Shown: positions 16,080-24,284, counted from the first letter of the stretch. The stretch: DNA of 34,535 bases from Verrucomicrobiales bacterium (GCA_021648365.1 JAKISY010000050.1:1-34535), one strand, 5' to 3'. Notes: generated from the letters alone by a model not told the origin. Made by a program: numbers and translations.

Positions 16080-16385
16080 ATGAGAACGACGCTCGATTTA
16101 CCAGAAGCTTTGCTGATTGCGGCGAAAGTGAGGGCAGCCAAAAGGGGAAATAAACTTAAAGAGGTGATTGCGGAAGCTCTTGAGCGAGGGCTTGATGCAA
16201 TGGAAAAGCTACCGAAATCAAAAGCTGGAAATGCTCGAATTTTTGAGCCTGAAGATGGGAGTTTGGCCTATGTGATTTGTGAAACTTTGGGGAGTGAAAA
16301 AAAGAGATCAGTTGATGAGACTCTTCGTTTGGAACAAGAAATCCTTTTACAGGAGGATTTGCGCGATGCGGGGTTTACTGCCTGA
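16080..16385 (+). CDS. VapB-like antitoxin without visible toxin
   Basis: The 101-residue product starts with MRTTLDLPEALLIAAKVRAA, the ribbon-helix-helix pattern of VapB-type antitoxins, followed by ALERGLDAM. The C-terminal half (about 50-101) is acidic and carries no recognisable domain. VapB partners normally lie directly upstream of a vapC PIN-domain toxin gene. Here the next gene, starting one base after the stop, is a cysteine desulfurase, so no toxin is present. It could be an orphan antitoxin or an RHH regulator of the downstream gene. No clear Shine-Dalgarno was seen. Confidence 0.7.
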   Translation: MRTTLDLPEALLIAAKVRAAKRGNKLKEVIAEALERGLDAMEKLPKSKAGNARIFEPEDGSLAYVICETLGSEKKRSVDETLRLEQEILLQEDLRDAGFTA

Positions 16386-16386
16386 T

Positions 16387-17619
16387 ATGACGGATTACGC
16401 TCAATATTTCGATAACAACGCAACCACGCCGGTGAGCGTGGTGGCGAGGGATGCGTGGCTGCGGGCGACTGCGGAGCACTGGCAGAACCCGTCCAGTCTT
16501 TATCGTGGTGCGGGCATGACGCGGCGCTTGCTGGAGGAGGCGCGTGGTGAGTTGGCTGACTATTTTGATGAGGAAGAGTGTTCGGTGGTATTCACTTCGG
16601 GAGCGACCGAAGCGAACAATGCGGTGATGGAATACGCGGCGCGGGTGAGGGCAACTGGCGGCTTGGTGGTGATCAGTGCGGTGGAGCATCCTTCGGTTCG
16701 CGAGGCTGCGATTAAGAGTTTTGGTTATGATCGGGTGCGGGAGTTGGCGGTGGATGATAGGGGGCTTGTTGGTTTGAGCGATTTGCAGCAGATGCTTGAG
16801 AAAGAGGAGGTGGCTTTGGTTTCGGTGATGGCTGCCAACAACGAAACGGGAGTGATTCAGCCGTGGCGGCAGATTGCTGGTTTGTGTCGCAAACAGGGGG
16901 TGCTTTATCATTGTGATGCGGCGCAGTGGATTGGGAAAATGGAATTACAGGATTTGGGTGGATGTGATTTTGTCAGTGGCAGTGGGCATAAGTTCGGTGG
17001 TCCGAAGGGGGTGGGTTTTTTGTGTTTGGGTGCGACGGTGGAAGAGGGTTTCAGGTCGCAGGTGGGAGGTCCTCAGGAGGGGGGGCGGAGAGCGGGCACC
17101 GAAGATTACCCAGGGGTGGCAGCGATGATGGCTGCGCTGCGTGAACGACAAGCTGAGTGGTCGGTGGAGAGGAGTGAACAGCGTTTGCAAGATCGCGAGG
17201 CTTTTGAAAGGCTGATGGTAGAGAGCTTGCCAGGAGTTCAGGTGGTGGCGCAGGATGCGGGGAGGTTGTGGAATACGGTGATGCTGATTTTGCCTGCGGC
17301 GGGACCAAAGAATCTTAAGTGGTTGATCCGTTTGGATCGATTGGGTTTTGCGGTATCGACGGGGTCGGCTTGTTCGGCGGGTAAGGGAAATCCGTCGCAT
17401 GTGATGCAGGCGATGGGCTTGGATTTTGATCAAATGAGTAGGGTGCTGCGGATCAGCGGGGGATGGGAGACGAGGGAGGGAGATTGGATGGCGCTGGCTG
17501 ATGCGTTGGGGCGAGTGTGGGAGGATTTGAAAAGTGGGGGGCGAATGGGGAATAGAAGACAAGAATTTTTAACCACGGATAGCACAGCCGAGTTTAGCGA
17601 GACAGCCGGAGAAAAGTAA
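16387..17619 (+). CDS. Cysteine desulfurase (NifS/IscS-like, class V aminotransferase)
   Basis: The enzyme removes sulfur from L-cysteine through PLP and a persulfide, feeding Fe-S cluster or thio-cofactor synthesis. The 410-residue protein shows YFDNNATTP at the start, SGATEANN (71-78), NNETGVIQP (151-159), HCDAAQ (175-180) with the PLP-contacting Asp177, PLP Lys202 in SGHKFGGPKG, GTEDYPG, and the active Cys329 in GSACSAGK. The ATG at 16387 is chosen because it gives the family N-terminus. Longer in-frame starts overlap the antitoxin-like gene. Residues about 395-410 are encoded by a dispersed repeat (17571-17650), so the natural C-terminus was probably replaced. No iscU, iscA or suf genes are adjacent, so a role in general Fe-S assembly is not shown. 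Confidence 0.9.
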   Translation: MTDYAQYFDNNATTPVSVVARDAWLRATAEHWQNPSSLYRGAGMTRRLLEEARGELADYFDEEECSVVFTSGATEANNAVMEYAARVRATGGLVVISAVEHPSVREAAIKSFGYDRVRELAVDDRGLVGLSDLQQMLEKEEVALVSVMAANNETGVIQPWRQIAGLCRKQGVLYHCDAAQWIGKMELQDLGGCDFVSGSGHKFGGPKGVGFLCLGATVEEGFRSQVGGPQEGGRRAGTEDYPGVAAMMAALRERQAEWSVERSEQRLQDREAFERLMVESLPGVQVVAQDAGRLWNTVMLILPAAGPKNLKWLIRLDRLGFAVSTGSACSAGKGNPSHVMQAMGLDFDQMSRVLRISGGWETREGDWMALADALGRVWEDLKSGGRMGNRRQEFLTTDSTAEFSETAGEK

Positions 17620-17650
17620 GCGAAGGCAAATTAACACGGATAAGAGGAGG
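17571..17650. repeat. Dispersed modular intergenic repeat, copy H
   Basis: Modules AACCACGGATAGCACAGCC, TAGCGAGACAGCCGGAG, CGAAGGCAAATTAACACGG and ATAAGAGGAGG align with copy A nearly end to end. The first 49 bases are read as the C-terminal tail and stop codon of the cysteine desulfurase. The last bases supply the AGGAGG in front of the small gene at 17658. Confidence 0.8.
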
Positions 17651-17657
17651 TTATTTT

Positions 17658-17870
17658 ATGAAGAGAGAAGAAGCTATTGAGAAAATTGAGGGATCTTGCA
17701 AGCAGATTGCTTTGCAGATGATGAAGATTCATCCGGCAGTTCGTGACTTGGGGGATGATGGGACTCAGGGGGATATTTTGAAATCTGCGCACGCCTTGAC
17801 GGTGGAGTTGGAGGTGATCAAAAAGAAGCTGATTCAATTGAAGGGGCGAGATGATAGCACGGATTTGTGA
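17658..17870 (+). CDS. Small helical protein of unknown function
   Basis: The 70-residue product is highly charged and predicted helical from its composition, with one Cys at residue 14 and a central HPAVRDLGDDGTQGDIL segment. No family is recognised. A strong AGGAGG lies 8 bases upstream of the ATG, which favours real translation. It follows the cysteine desulfurase gene by 38 bases and may be co-transcribed. Confidence 0.5.
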   Translation: MKREEAIEKIEGSCKQIALQMMKIHPAVRDLGDDGTQGDILKSAHALTVELEVIKKKLIQLKGRDDSTDL

Positions 17871-17897
17871 AAGTCGCGTGCTTGATGGGCTTGTAGG

Positions 17898-18288
17898 CTA
17901 ACTGATGGCGTGGTCGAAGATGTTTTTGGTGATGCGTTGCACTCTTTTGTCAGGTCCGTGAGGGCGTGACCAATGGGACCAGGGTAGCATCAGAACACCT
18001 GACACGTCCTTGGGAAATGCTGTTGGAATGGGAATCGTTAAATTTGAGATTAAAATTCAAAGTGATACCAAAACGAGGGAAAACGGATTGCCAATCCATT
18101 CCACGGACTGATGTTAATGCGTAAAGTTCTAATATTTTGCGGACGGCAGTTCAGAGTGGTATCAGAATAAGGTCGCCCTAAGTCAGGTGTTCTGAACATG
18201 TGCCCTGGTGGTGTGGTGAGGCGAGGTCTTGACACCAGAAGATGGTGGAGGCGTTGAAGACAAAATTATCTTTGGGTCCAGGGTTTGA
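17898..18288 (-). pseudogene. Decayed 3' end of a gene, split by a MITE
   Basis: Reading the minus strand right after the dehydratase stop, about 30 codons give a protein-like segment (NPGPKDNFVFNASTIFWCQD ... SPP). After the MITE, 30 more codons beginning MLPWSHWSRPHGPDKRVQRI and ending in TAG at 17898 continue it. Joined at ...SPPGH-MLPWSHW..., they read like one C-terminus, possibly of a secreted amidase-like or N,N-dimethylformamidase-like protein; that family guess is weak. The two parts are in different frames even when the insert is removed, because of an apparent extra 5 bases in a CAC-rich stretch. No upstream part of the gene remains. Confidence 0.55.
17991..18194. mobile_element. 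MITE-like element, copy 2 (204 bp)
   Basis: It has the same length and orientation as the copy at 9523-9726. Its terminal inverted repeat is perfect over 13 bases (CAGAACACCTGAC at 17991-18003 and complement at 18182-18194). Flanks AGCAT (17986-17990) and AACAT (18195-18199) are a 4/5 match to a target duplication. It interrupts the decayed gene end described at 17898-18288. The stretch 17874-18288 holds no intact gene. Confidence 0.85.
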
Positions 18289-20217
18289 TCAAGATTGCAA
18301 TTTTTTGATGATGGTATCTGCATCATAGACGCAGCCGCCCCAGCTGCCGCCGCAGGCATTTTGTAGAGCTGCCCATAGGCGGGTATCATCGGGCACGCCT
18401 TCGATGGCTTGCAATAGAGGGTTGGCGGGGCGCTGAGTGAGCTCTTCTTCTGAACCGATATAGTCGAGACTTCCTTCTAGCTTTCTCACGTCGATGCGGA
18501 TGCGGATCGGGTCGCCGTCGCGCAATTTGCCAATCGGTCCATCTGCCCACGCTTCTGGAGATACGTGTCCGATGCAGGCTCCGGTGGATACACCAGAAAA
18601 GCGTCCGTCGGTGATCAGGGCTACATTTTTCCCCCAAGACAAGTGTTTTAATGCCATGGTGAGCTGTGCGGTTTCTGGCATGCCGCAACCGATGGGGCCG
18701 TGACCGATCAAGACCACCACGTCGCCTTCTCGAATACGTTCATCGCCGCTAGATTTGATCGCGGCGATGGCAGCTGGTTCGGAGGCAAAAACGCGTGCCG
18801 GCCCTTGATGTAGGTAGATACCGTTTTCATCGACTTTGCTCGGATCGATGGCGGTGCTTTTGATCACGGCTCCGTCAGGGGAAAGGTTGCCAGTGGGAAA
18901 AGTGACGGTGCTGGTGAGGCCTGCTTTGGCAGCGGCTGTGGGGGACATGATGACTTCGTCGGGGTCGATGCCGTCGAGTTCGCTGAGTTTGGCGCGTAGT
19001 CGTTGACGTCGTTGAGAGCTCTGCCACCAGTCGAGGTTTTGTCCAAGGGTGCGGCCACTGGCGGTCATGGCGTCGAGTTTGAGTAGTCCAGCATCGCGCA
19101 GGTGCAGCATCACTTCGGGCACACCGCCGGCGAGGAAAACTTGCACGGTAGCAAAAAACTGAGGACCGTTGGGCAAGGAGTCCACTAGGCGTGGCACTTG
19201 GGCATTGACTCGTCGCCAGTCGTCGACCGTAGGGCGCGGTAATTTGGCGGCATGGGCGATCGCGGGCAGATGCATGATGAGGTTGGTGGAACCGCCGAAG
19301 GCAGCGTGAGTGATCATCGCGTTTTCGATCGAATCAGAGGTCAGGATGTCTTTGGTGGTAAGACCCTTTTTTTCCATGTGCAAAAGGGCGAGTGCGGAGC
19401 GGCGTGCCAAGTCTCGCCAGATGTCTGAGCCTGATGGACTGAGCGCGGCGTGGGGTAAAGTCATGCCGAGGGCTTCGGAGATCACTTGGCTGGTGGCTGC
19501 GGTGCCGAGGAATTGGCAGCCGCCACCTGGTGAGCCACAGGAGCGGCACGCCATCTGGGCGGCTTCGGTGAGTTCGATTTCACCTTGGGCAAAACGCGAG
19601 CCGATGGTTTGGATACGGCCGAGATCTTCGCTGTCTTCACTGAGCAAGGTGACGCCTCCTGGGATGAGAATGGTGGGTAGGTCGGGGGTGCCGGCGAGTG
19701 CCATCATCATCGCGGGCAGGCCTTTGTCGCAGGTGGCGACGCCGATCACTCCTTTGCGGGTGGGTAGCGAGCGGATGAGACGTCGGAAAATAGTGGCGGC
19801 ATCGTTGCGGTAGGGAAGGGAGTCGAGCATGCCGAGTGTTCCTTGGGTGCGTCCGTCACAGGGATCACTGCAAAAAGCGGCGAAGGGAACGGCGCCGTTT
19901 TCGCTCAATACTTTAGCGGCTTCTTCCATCAGTAGCCCGACTTCCCAGTGTCCGGTGTGGTAGCCGAGAGCTACAGGCGAGCCGTCCTCTTTGCGGATAC
20001 CTCCTTGGGTGCTGAGGATGACAAAATCTCCGCCGTTGACTTTGTCGGGCGACCAGCCCATGCCGACGTTTTGGGTCCAGGAGAAGAGGTTGCCGCTGGC
20101 AGAGTTGCTGAGCTGTTCGGCGGTGAAGGGTAGGGCTCCGACAGGACCTTTGGCGGTGGTGCGTAGGGTGAAGATTTTTTCGTCACCGGAGTTGAGAATG
20201 GCTTCAGGAGGTTTCAT
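18289..20217 (-). CDS. YjhG/YagF-type sugar-acid dehydratase (IlvD/Edd family)
   Basis: The 642-residue protein matches the YjhG/YagF subgroup of Fe-S dehydratases in length and order of motifs; E. coli YjhG and YagF are D-xylonate dehydratases of about 655 residues. Cys116 and Cys120 lie in CSDPC. CDK (163-165) holds a cluster Cys and the Mg-binding Asp/Lys pair. CRSCGSPGGGCQFLGTA (224-240) and FGGSTN follow. The C-terminal swivel domain carries GHGPIGCGMPE and ITDGRFSGVSTGACIGHVSPEA. It should remove water from an aldonic acid to give a 2-keto-3-deoxy acid in the cytoplasm. The exact sugar acid is not certain. It is the last gene of the minus-strand sugar operon, 6 bases after a short remnant reading frame. 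Confidence 0.9.
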   Translation of the reverse strand: MKPPEAILNSGDEKIFTLRTTAKGPVGALPFTAEQLSNSASGNLFSWTQNVGMGWSPDKVNGGDFVILSTQGGIRKEDGSPVALGYHTGHWEVGLLMEEAAKVLSENGAVPFAAFCSDPCDGRTQGTLGMLDSLPYRNDAATIFRRLIRSLPTRKGVIGVATCDKGLPAMMMALAGTPDLPTILIPGGVTLLSEDSEDLGRIQTIGSRFAQGEIELTEAAQMACRSCGSPGGGCQFLGTAATSQVISEALGMTLPHAALSPSGSDIWRDLARRSALALLHMEKKGLTTKDILTSDSIENAMITHAAFGGSTNLIMHLPAIAHAAKLPRPTVDDWRRVNAQVPRLVDSLPNGPQFFATVQVFLAGGVPEVMLHLRDAGLLKLDAMTASGRTLGQNLDWWQSSQRRQRLRAKLSELDGIDPDEVIMSPTAAAKAGLTSTVTFPTGNLSPDGAVIKSTAIDPSKVDENGIYLHQGPARVFASEPAAIAAIKSSGDERIREGDVVVLIGHGPIGCGMPETAQLTMALKHLSWGKNVALITDGRFSGVSTGACIGHVSPEAWADGPIGKLRDGDPIRIRIDVRKLEGSLDYIGSEEELTQRPANPLLQAIEGVPDDTRLWAALQNACGGSWGGCVYDADTIIKKLQS

Positions 20218-20223
20218 AGAGTT

Positions 20224-20325
20224 TCAAGCTTGAAAGAGCTGATCAAAGCAAAAGTTCTCACTGCGGTAAAATTGACCGTCTTTGACTAGGGTGACGAATT
20301 TGGGGGTTCGGTAAATAGTGATCAT
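20224..20325 (-). pseudogene. 33-codon remnant resembling a fumarylacetoacetate hydrolase N-terminus
   Basis: A minus-strand frame from ATG at 20325 to TGA at 20224 encodes 33 residues starting MITIYRTPKFVTLVKDGQFY and ending FDQLFQA. This resembles the first strands of fumarylacetoacetate hydrolase-family proteins (I-Y-R-T ... G-x-x-Y ... W/F-D-x-L-F). Genes of that family often neighbour sugar-acid dehydratases. The rest of such a protein (about 250 residues) is missing. It ends 6 bases before the dehydratase ATG and could act as a coupled leader peptide instead. Bases 20326-20393 hold nothing recognisable. Confidence 0.35.
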
Positions 20326-20393
20326 CGAGCACAGTGTAAAGATGCTCTGTTAATACGCAAGTTGAGAGCGTGAGCAACTCGGGCAGGATGCGC

Positions 20394-21170
20394 TCAACGA
20401 GCTTTCGCTAAATAGTGATCGCCTAAAATTTCTGCAAGTGGATCGTTGTCTTGACTGGAGAGTCCCCAGTGTAGGTGGCGGCGCCAGCCTTCGGCGTGTT
20501 TGAATTTCTGCGAGCGTTCTCCGACTTGTTCAGAGAGCTCATCCATGGTGATGAGGTAGGAGTCCAGGCCTTGACTGGCATCGAGCCATTCTTTTTGACT
20601 TTTATGAGCAGCTAGAGCTTTTCGTTTGGTGGCGTGGACACTGCTGGTATCGATGTAGAAGTCGGCATCCACTGGACGCCGCAGTCCATCACAGAGACCA
20701 TGTGGCATGGCGTGGTAAAGGGCAACATCGCCTTCGATGGCGGGTGAGGGTGGATCAGTGGCGAAGTTAGACATGCCGCGAGAGAAAGCGGCGGTCACGG
20801 CTAGGCGGGAGACGTTCATGTGGTCTTCCATGTAATCTTCTGGCGAGTGCGTTAGCACGATCTCGGGCTGCACTTCGCGGATCACGGCGGCGAGTTTGCG
20901 CAGTAACTCTACCGAATAGACCACTTCGAGATCGTTGCAGAGGCTGGAGTGGAAAGTGGCTCCGAGAATCTGTGCGGCGGCTTGTCCTTCTCTAGCTCGC
21001 ACGATGCGGGTTTGATTGGCGTCCATGGTGGTGCTACCGCAACTGCCGTTGGCGACATTCATGTAGTGGATGTCGTAGCCTGCTTGTTTGAGCAACATCA
21101 GAGTGCCACCCATGACGAACTCGATGTCGTCTGGATGAGCGGCGATGGCGATGGCGGATCGGTTTGCCAT
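20394..21170 (-). CDS. PIG-L/LmbE-family deacetylase
   Basis: The 258-residue protein is a zinc-dependent N-deacetylase of the LmbE family, which acts on N-acetylated sugars and related compounds. The signature AAHPDDIEF is at about residues 10-18 and the second metal and catalytic segment LTHSPEDYMEDH is at about 106-117. Both zinc motifs are complete. There is no signal peptide, so it is cytoplasmic. It lies 27 bases downstream of the Gfo/Idh/MocA gene, a pairing common in Planctomycetes and Verrucomicrobia sugar loci. The natural substrate is unknown. Confidence 0.92.
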   Translation of the reverse strand: MANRSAIAIAAHPDDIEFVMGGTLMLLKQAGYDIHYMNVANGSCGSTTMDANQTRIVRAREGQAAAQILGATFHSSLCNDLEVVYSVELLRKLAAVIREVQPEIVLTHSPEDYMEDHMNVSRLAVTAAFSRGMSNFATDPPSPAIEGDVALYHAMPHGLCDGLRRPVDADFYIDTSSVHATKRKALAAHKSQKEWLDASQGLDSYLITMDELSEQVGERSQKFKHAEGWRRHLHWGLSSQDNDPLAEILGDHYLAKAR

Positions 21171-21197
21171 GGGTATTTGTTTTTTGAGTCTTGAAAT

Positions 21198-22229
21198 TCA
21201 GTTGATTTCAGCAAGCTTCACAGGCCTGCCTTCTGCAGCGGAGCGGTCACAGGCAAATAGCACTTGGAAGGTTTTCAAGGCTTCGTTGAAACTGGTCAGC
21301 GGCATGTCTTCGCCTTTGTCCGAGGCATCAAAGAAGGCTTGGAATTGTGCTTGGTAGGGATGGTCAGCGACGTCGCCAGAATCCGCCATTGCCATAGGCA
21401 GCTCGGTCCATTGTTTATCGCGTAACCCGAGTTTAGTCGAGTAGAGTTTGTTATCGAGCATGCTGCCTTCGCTGCCGACCAAGTGGGTGTGTAGGTAGTA
21501 GGGCTGCAGACAATCGATGACTGATGCAACTTTGCCTACATTGCCGTTAGAAAATTTCAACAGCGCGGTGGCGGTGGTGGGGTATTCGTATTTGGTGAAG
21601 ATGGGATTTTTGGAAGTGGTGGTATAACAACTGACTTCTTCGACATCATTACCCATGCACATCAGCAGGGCATCGAGGGCGTGGCAACCTGCGGAGAGAA
21701 GGCTGGAGCCGCCGTTTTCTTTGGTGGTGTTCCAGCGGTATTGACCATACCAAGGGCCGATGCCGTGGTAATAATCCACTTCGCCGTAATGCACGTCGCC
21801 GAGGAAACCACCGTCGATGATCGATTGGGTGGTGGTGAACTGACTGATGAAACGCAATTCGAAGCAGAGGCAGGCTTTGACGTTGTTGGCTTCGATGGCA
21901 TCGCGGATGGCTTTGCAGTCTTCCCAACTAAGCGCCATGGGTTTTTCTAATATGATGTTCTTGCCAGCTTCGGCGGCGGCGACGGCTTGCTCGCGATGTT
22001 GATTGGGGTAACTGGTGATCGATACGGTATCGATGTCTGGAGAGTTGATCAGTTGATTGACATCTTGATAGGTAGCGATGTCGCTGCCAAATTTGGCGGA
22101 GACTTCTTTGCTGTCCAGTTCGCGTGACGAATAAACGGCTGCGACTGATCCTTGTTCGGTGCCGTTGATTGCGTCGATGTGAGCGGCTGCTGCCCAGCCG
22201 TATCCGATTACTCCTACTTTATAAGCCAT
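21198..22229 (-). CDS. Gfo/Idh/MocA-family oxidoreductase
   Basis: The 343-residue protein has an N-terminal Rossmann fold (KVGVIGYGWAAAAHI, residues about 4-18), the E-K-P-M motif (IILEKPMALS) that marks the family active site, and the C-terminal alpha/beta domain with GPWYGQYRWNTTKENGGSSLLSAGCHALD, which carries the usual G-G-x-x-x-x-x-G-x-H-x-x-D pattern. It would oxidise or reduce a sugar or cyclitol with NAD(P). No signal peptide is present, so this is a cytoplasmic type. It is probably the first gene of the operon with the deacetylase and dehydratase. The 145-base gap upstream to the next gene holds no clear promoter by eye. Confidence 0.93.
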   Translation of the reverse strand: MAYKVGVIGYGWAAAAHIDAINGTEQGSVAAVYSSRELDSKEVSAKFGSDIATYQDVNQLINSPDIDTVSITSYPNQHREQAVAAAEAGKNIILEKPMALSWEDCKAIRDAIEANNVKACLCFELRFISQFTTTQSIIDGGFLGDVHYGEVDYYHGIGPWYGQYRWNTTKENGGSSLLSAGCHALDALLMCMGNDVEEVSCYTTTSKNPIFTKYEYPTTATALLKFSNGNVGKVASVIDCLQPYYLHTHLVGSEGSMLDNKLYSTKLGLRDKQWTELPMAMADSGDVADHPYQAQFQAFFDASDKGEDMPLTSFNEALKTFQVLFACDRSAAEGRPVKLAEIN

Positions 22230-22374
22230 AGTTTTTGGGTGTTTAGAAAGAATGATAAAATTGCGAGCTTCAAGATGAAGTGCGCAGCTGATTTATTCAA
22301 AGGCGGACAAGGCGCTAACGCAAGAGCTTTTTGCTTGATGGTGTCAAGCGCGCGGATGGTGCCAGCGCAACTCC

Positions 22375-23574
22375 TTAGCCTTGCTGCTCGGAAGAGGTCG
22401 AGCTTGGAGCTGGTGGGGCAAAAGTCATGCCGATGTAGGCTCCGCCAGCATGAGAGCCGCCGAGGCGCATCGGCAGATCGCGCTCAGGGAAGCGGATGGG
22501 GCGTCCCGTGATGGTATCGCGACGCCAGACCCAGATGGCGTAGGCGGCTAGCGCGGCGAGTGTGAGTAGCGCGATACTGAGCAGGGCTTTTTTCACGGCT
22601 GGCCAAATAGAAGCGAAAAAAGTCTTACTGCGTTCGCCGATGCTTAGGTCTTCGCTGGTTTCGATTTTTTCTCCGCGAAGAGGATTGCCGACGGGGTGTT
22701 TGCCGTCGATGACGCTGGTCATCCAAAACAGTCGGATGGACATTTCGGAAGCGAGTCGTTTGATTTGATCAACGGGATTGCTAGTGGTCTGCGCTTCGCG
22801 GATACAGCTATAAGTCACGCGATCTATGGAGGTAGAGGGGAGCGATGCGTGGATTTTATCACCAAATTCAAAGCGAGTTTTTTCTGGAGCTTGCATGTGG
22901 TAGATCACAATGGCGGCGGGCTTTTCCCCAAACCAACGGTGGTGCAGATTGGAGAGGGAGATGGAATCGGGTATGGACTGGGCGGAGCCAAAAATCATCA
23001 GGTAAATTTCCAGCGGGGACTCTTGCTGGTGGGCGCGTAGCAGGTCGTTGATCTCTGCGGCATCGCGATTGGTGAGGAAGCTCTGTGGATCGATCAAATG
23101 TTGATTAGGTCGATCGTCGCCAAAGTATTCTGGCATCAGCTCGCTGGGGAGAGCTTCTGTGGAGGATAAATAGATCGGGGTGGGGCGGACGTTCAATGGA
23201 GGCGGTCGTAGTGAGCGCCCCGTGGACTTGGGTTCGATGATGGAAAGCGGGAATTTAGGGCGGATGTGGTCGGATGCGAGGATGCGGTCGCCGCCACGAA
23301 TTTTTTCTTTAAGAGCCTCTAGTTCTGGGTCGAGCACGGGCTGGGTGGAACTGCCATCTGTATTGAGCGGCCATAATCCGTCGCCGAGTAGCACGGAGCC
23401 TGGTTCTTCAAAGCGTTGCGCATCGCGTTGGTTCCATTCGGGTAGCCCGGTCTGCGCGGAGCTGACAGAGGTAATCAAGATGAATGCTGCCGCCAGTAGT
23501 AGCGTTAGGCTATGCCGGCTGATATCAATAGGCAAGACTGCGCAGTGTAGATGATAAAAAGGAGAACGGTTCAT
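22375..23574 (-). CDS. Exported membrane-anchored TPM-like protein
   Basis: Starting at the ATG at 23574, 399 residues are encoded. A TTG eight codons upstream is possible but less likely. A hydrophobic signal segment (LTLLLAAAFILITSVSSAQ, about 23-41) is followed by a Pro-rich region. A TPM-like domain comes next: FLTNRDAAEINDLLRAHQQE, then LEIYLMIFGSAQSIPD and AAIVIYHMQAPEKTRFEFGD. A transmembrane helix (ALLSIALLTLAALAAYAIWVW) is near residue 340, and the cytoplasmic tail is Gly/Ser/Pro-rich. TPM proteins are linked to membrane protein repair or quality control in some organisms, but the function here is unknown. It follows another TPM-domain gene by about 50 bases. Confidence 0.7.
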   Translation of the reverse strand: MNRSPFYHLHCAVLPIDISRHSLTLLLAAAFILITSVSSAQTGLPEWNQRDAQRFEEPGSVLLGDGLWPLNTDGSSTQPVLDPELEALKEKIRGGDRILASDHIRPKFPLSIIEPKSTGRSLRPPPLNVRPTPIYLSSTEALPSELMPEYFGDDRPNQHLIDPQSFLTNRDAAEINDLLRAHQQESPLEIYLMIFGSAQSIPDSISLSNLHHRWFGEKPAAIVIYHMQAPEKTRFEFGDKIHASLPSTSIDRVTYSCIREAQTTSNPVDQIKRLASEMSIRLFWMTSVIDGKHPVGNPLRGEKIETSEDLSIGERSKTFFASIWPAVKKALLSIALLTLAALAAYAIWVWRRDTITGRPIRFPERDLPMRLGGSHAGGAYIGMTFAPPAPSSTSSEQQG

Positions 23575-23624
23575 GGGAAACGTTACGTAAAACTTCAAAG
23601 AGAGAATGATTTGAGACAGAATCG

Positions 23625-24284
23625 TCAGGACAAGGCTTGTTCACTTCGCTTGCCGACTAACGGAGAGCCCGCTTTAGCATTGCGCAACTGTGGCAGCGCA
23701 GAGGCCCCGAAAGGATTCAATACCGATTGTTGGGTTTCGGGTTGGATGCGCAGTACGCCGCGTGATCGTTTGCTCAGTGTGCGACCTAGTTTTTTCATCA
23801 CTTTGCACAAAGCTTTGCCGTTTTCGCCTTTGGCAAAAAGGGCACGAGCAGATTGCAAACAACGGGCTGCGGAGTTTTCTTCTAGGAATTTTTCGACGTA
23901 ATAACCCAGTGAGATCCCTGCTTCGCCAGTGTGGGTGTCGAGCAGTAAGAGGATGGCGTTTTCGTTGGGCCGGGCGATATCCACTCCCTTGACGGCGGCG
24001 TGGTTGAGTAACCAAAATCCCAATTCGCTCATTTTCACGTTATCTGGCAAGGTGCCAAGGTAAGCGCAGAAAAATAGCTGAGGGAAACGATCCTTGAGCC
24101 GATCCATGACATCGAGCACCTCTGCACGCTCTTCTTTGCGTAGGCAGTGGGCGGCGTCGTGGAGGCGATCCATTTCGACCATGGCGGTACCGAATACGGA
24201 TTGAGCATCCGTAAGTGAATACCCACAGGCATGACATGCGTCGGACCGATGGGTGACTGATTTTGAACAACGAGGGCATCTCAT
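23625..24284 (-). CDS. Zinc-ribbon TPM-domain protein
   Basis: The ATG at 24284 gives 219 residues starting MRCPRC. A GTG five codons upstream is an alternative. An N-terminal zinc ribbon (CPRC ... CHACGY, two CxxC pairs 12 residues apart) is followed by a TPM domain (about residues 35-150): QLFFCAYLGTL, then ENAILLLLDTHTGEAGISLGYYVE, in which acid residues line the strand end as in TPM_phosphatase-type proteins. There is no signal peptide or membrane segment, so it is probably cytoplasmic. The gene lies upstream of a membrane TPM gene on the same strand, so they form a likely functional pair. Function is unknown. The 24300-24433 region upstream is AT-rich and shared with the divergent large gene. 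Confidence 0.7.
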   Translation of the reverse strand: MRCPRCSKSVTHRSDACHACGYSLTDAQSVFGTAMVEMDRLHDAAHCLRKEERAEVLDVMDRLKDRFPQLFFCAYLGTLPDNVKMSELGFWLLNHAAVKGVDIARPNENAILLLLDTHTGEAGISLGYYVEKFLEENSAARCLQSARALFAKGENGKALCKVMKKLGRTLSKRSRGVLRIQPETQQSVLNPFGASALPQLRNAKAGSPLVGKRSEQALS

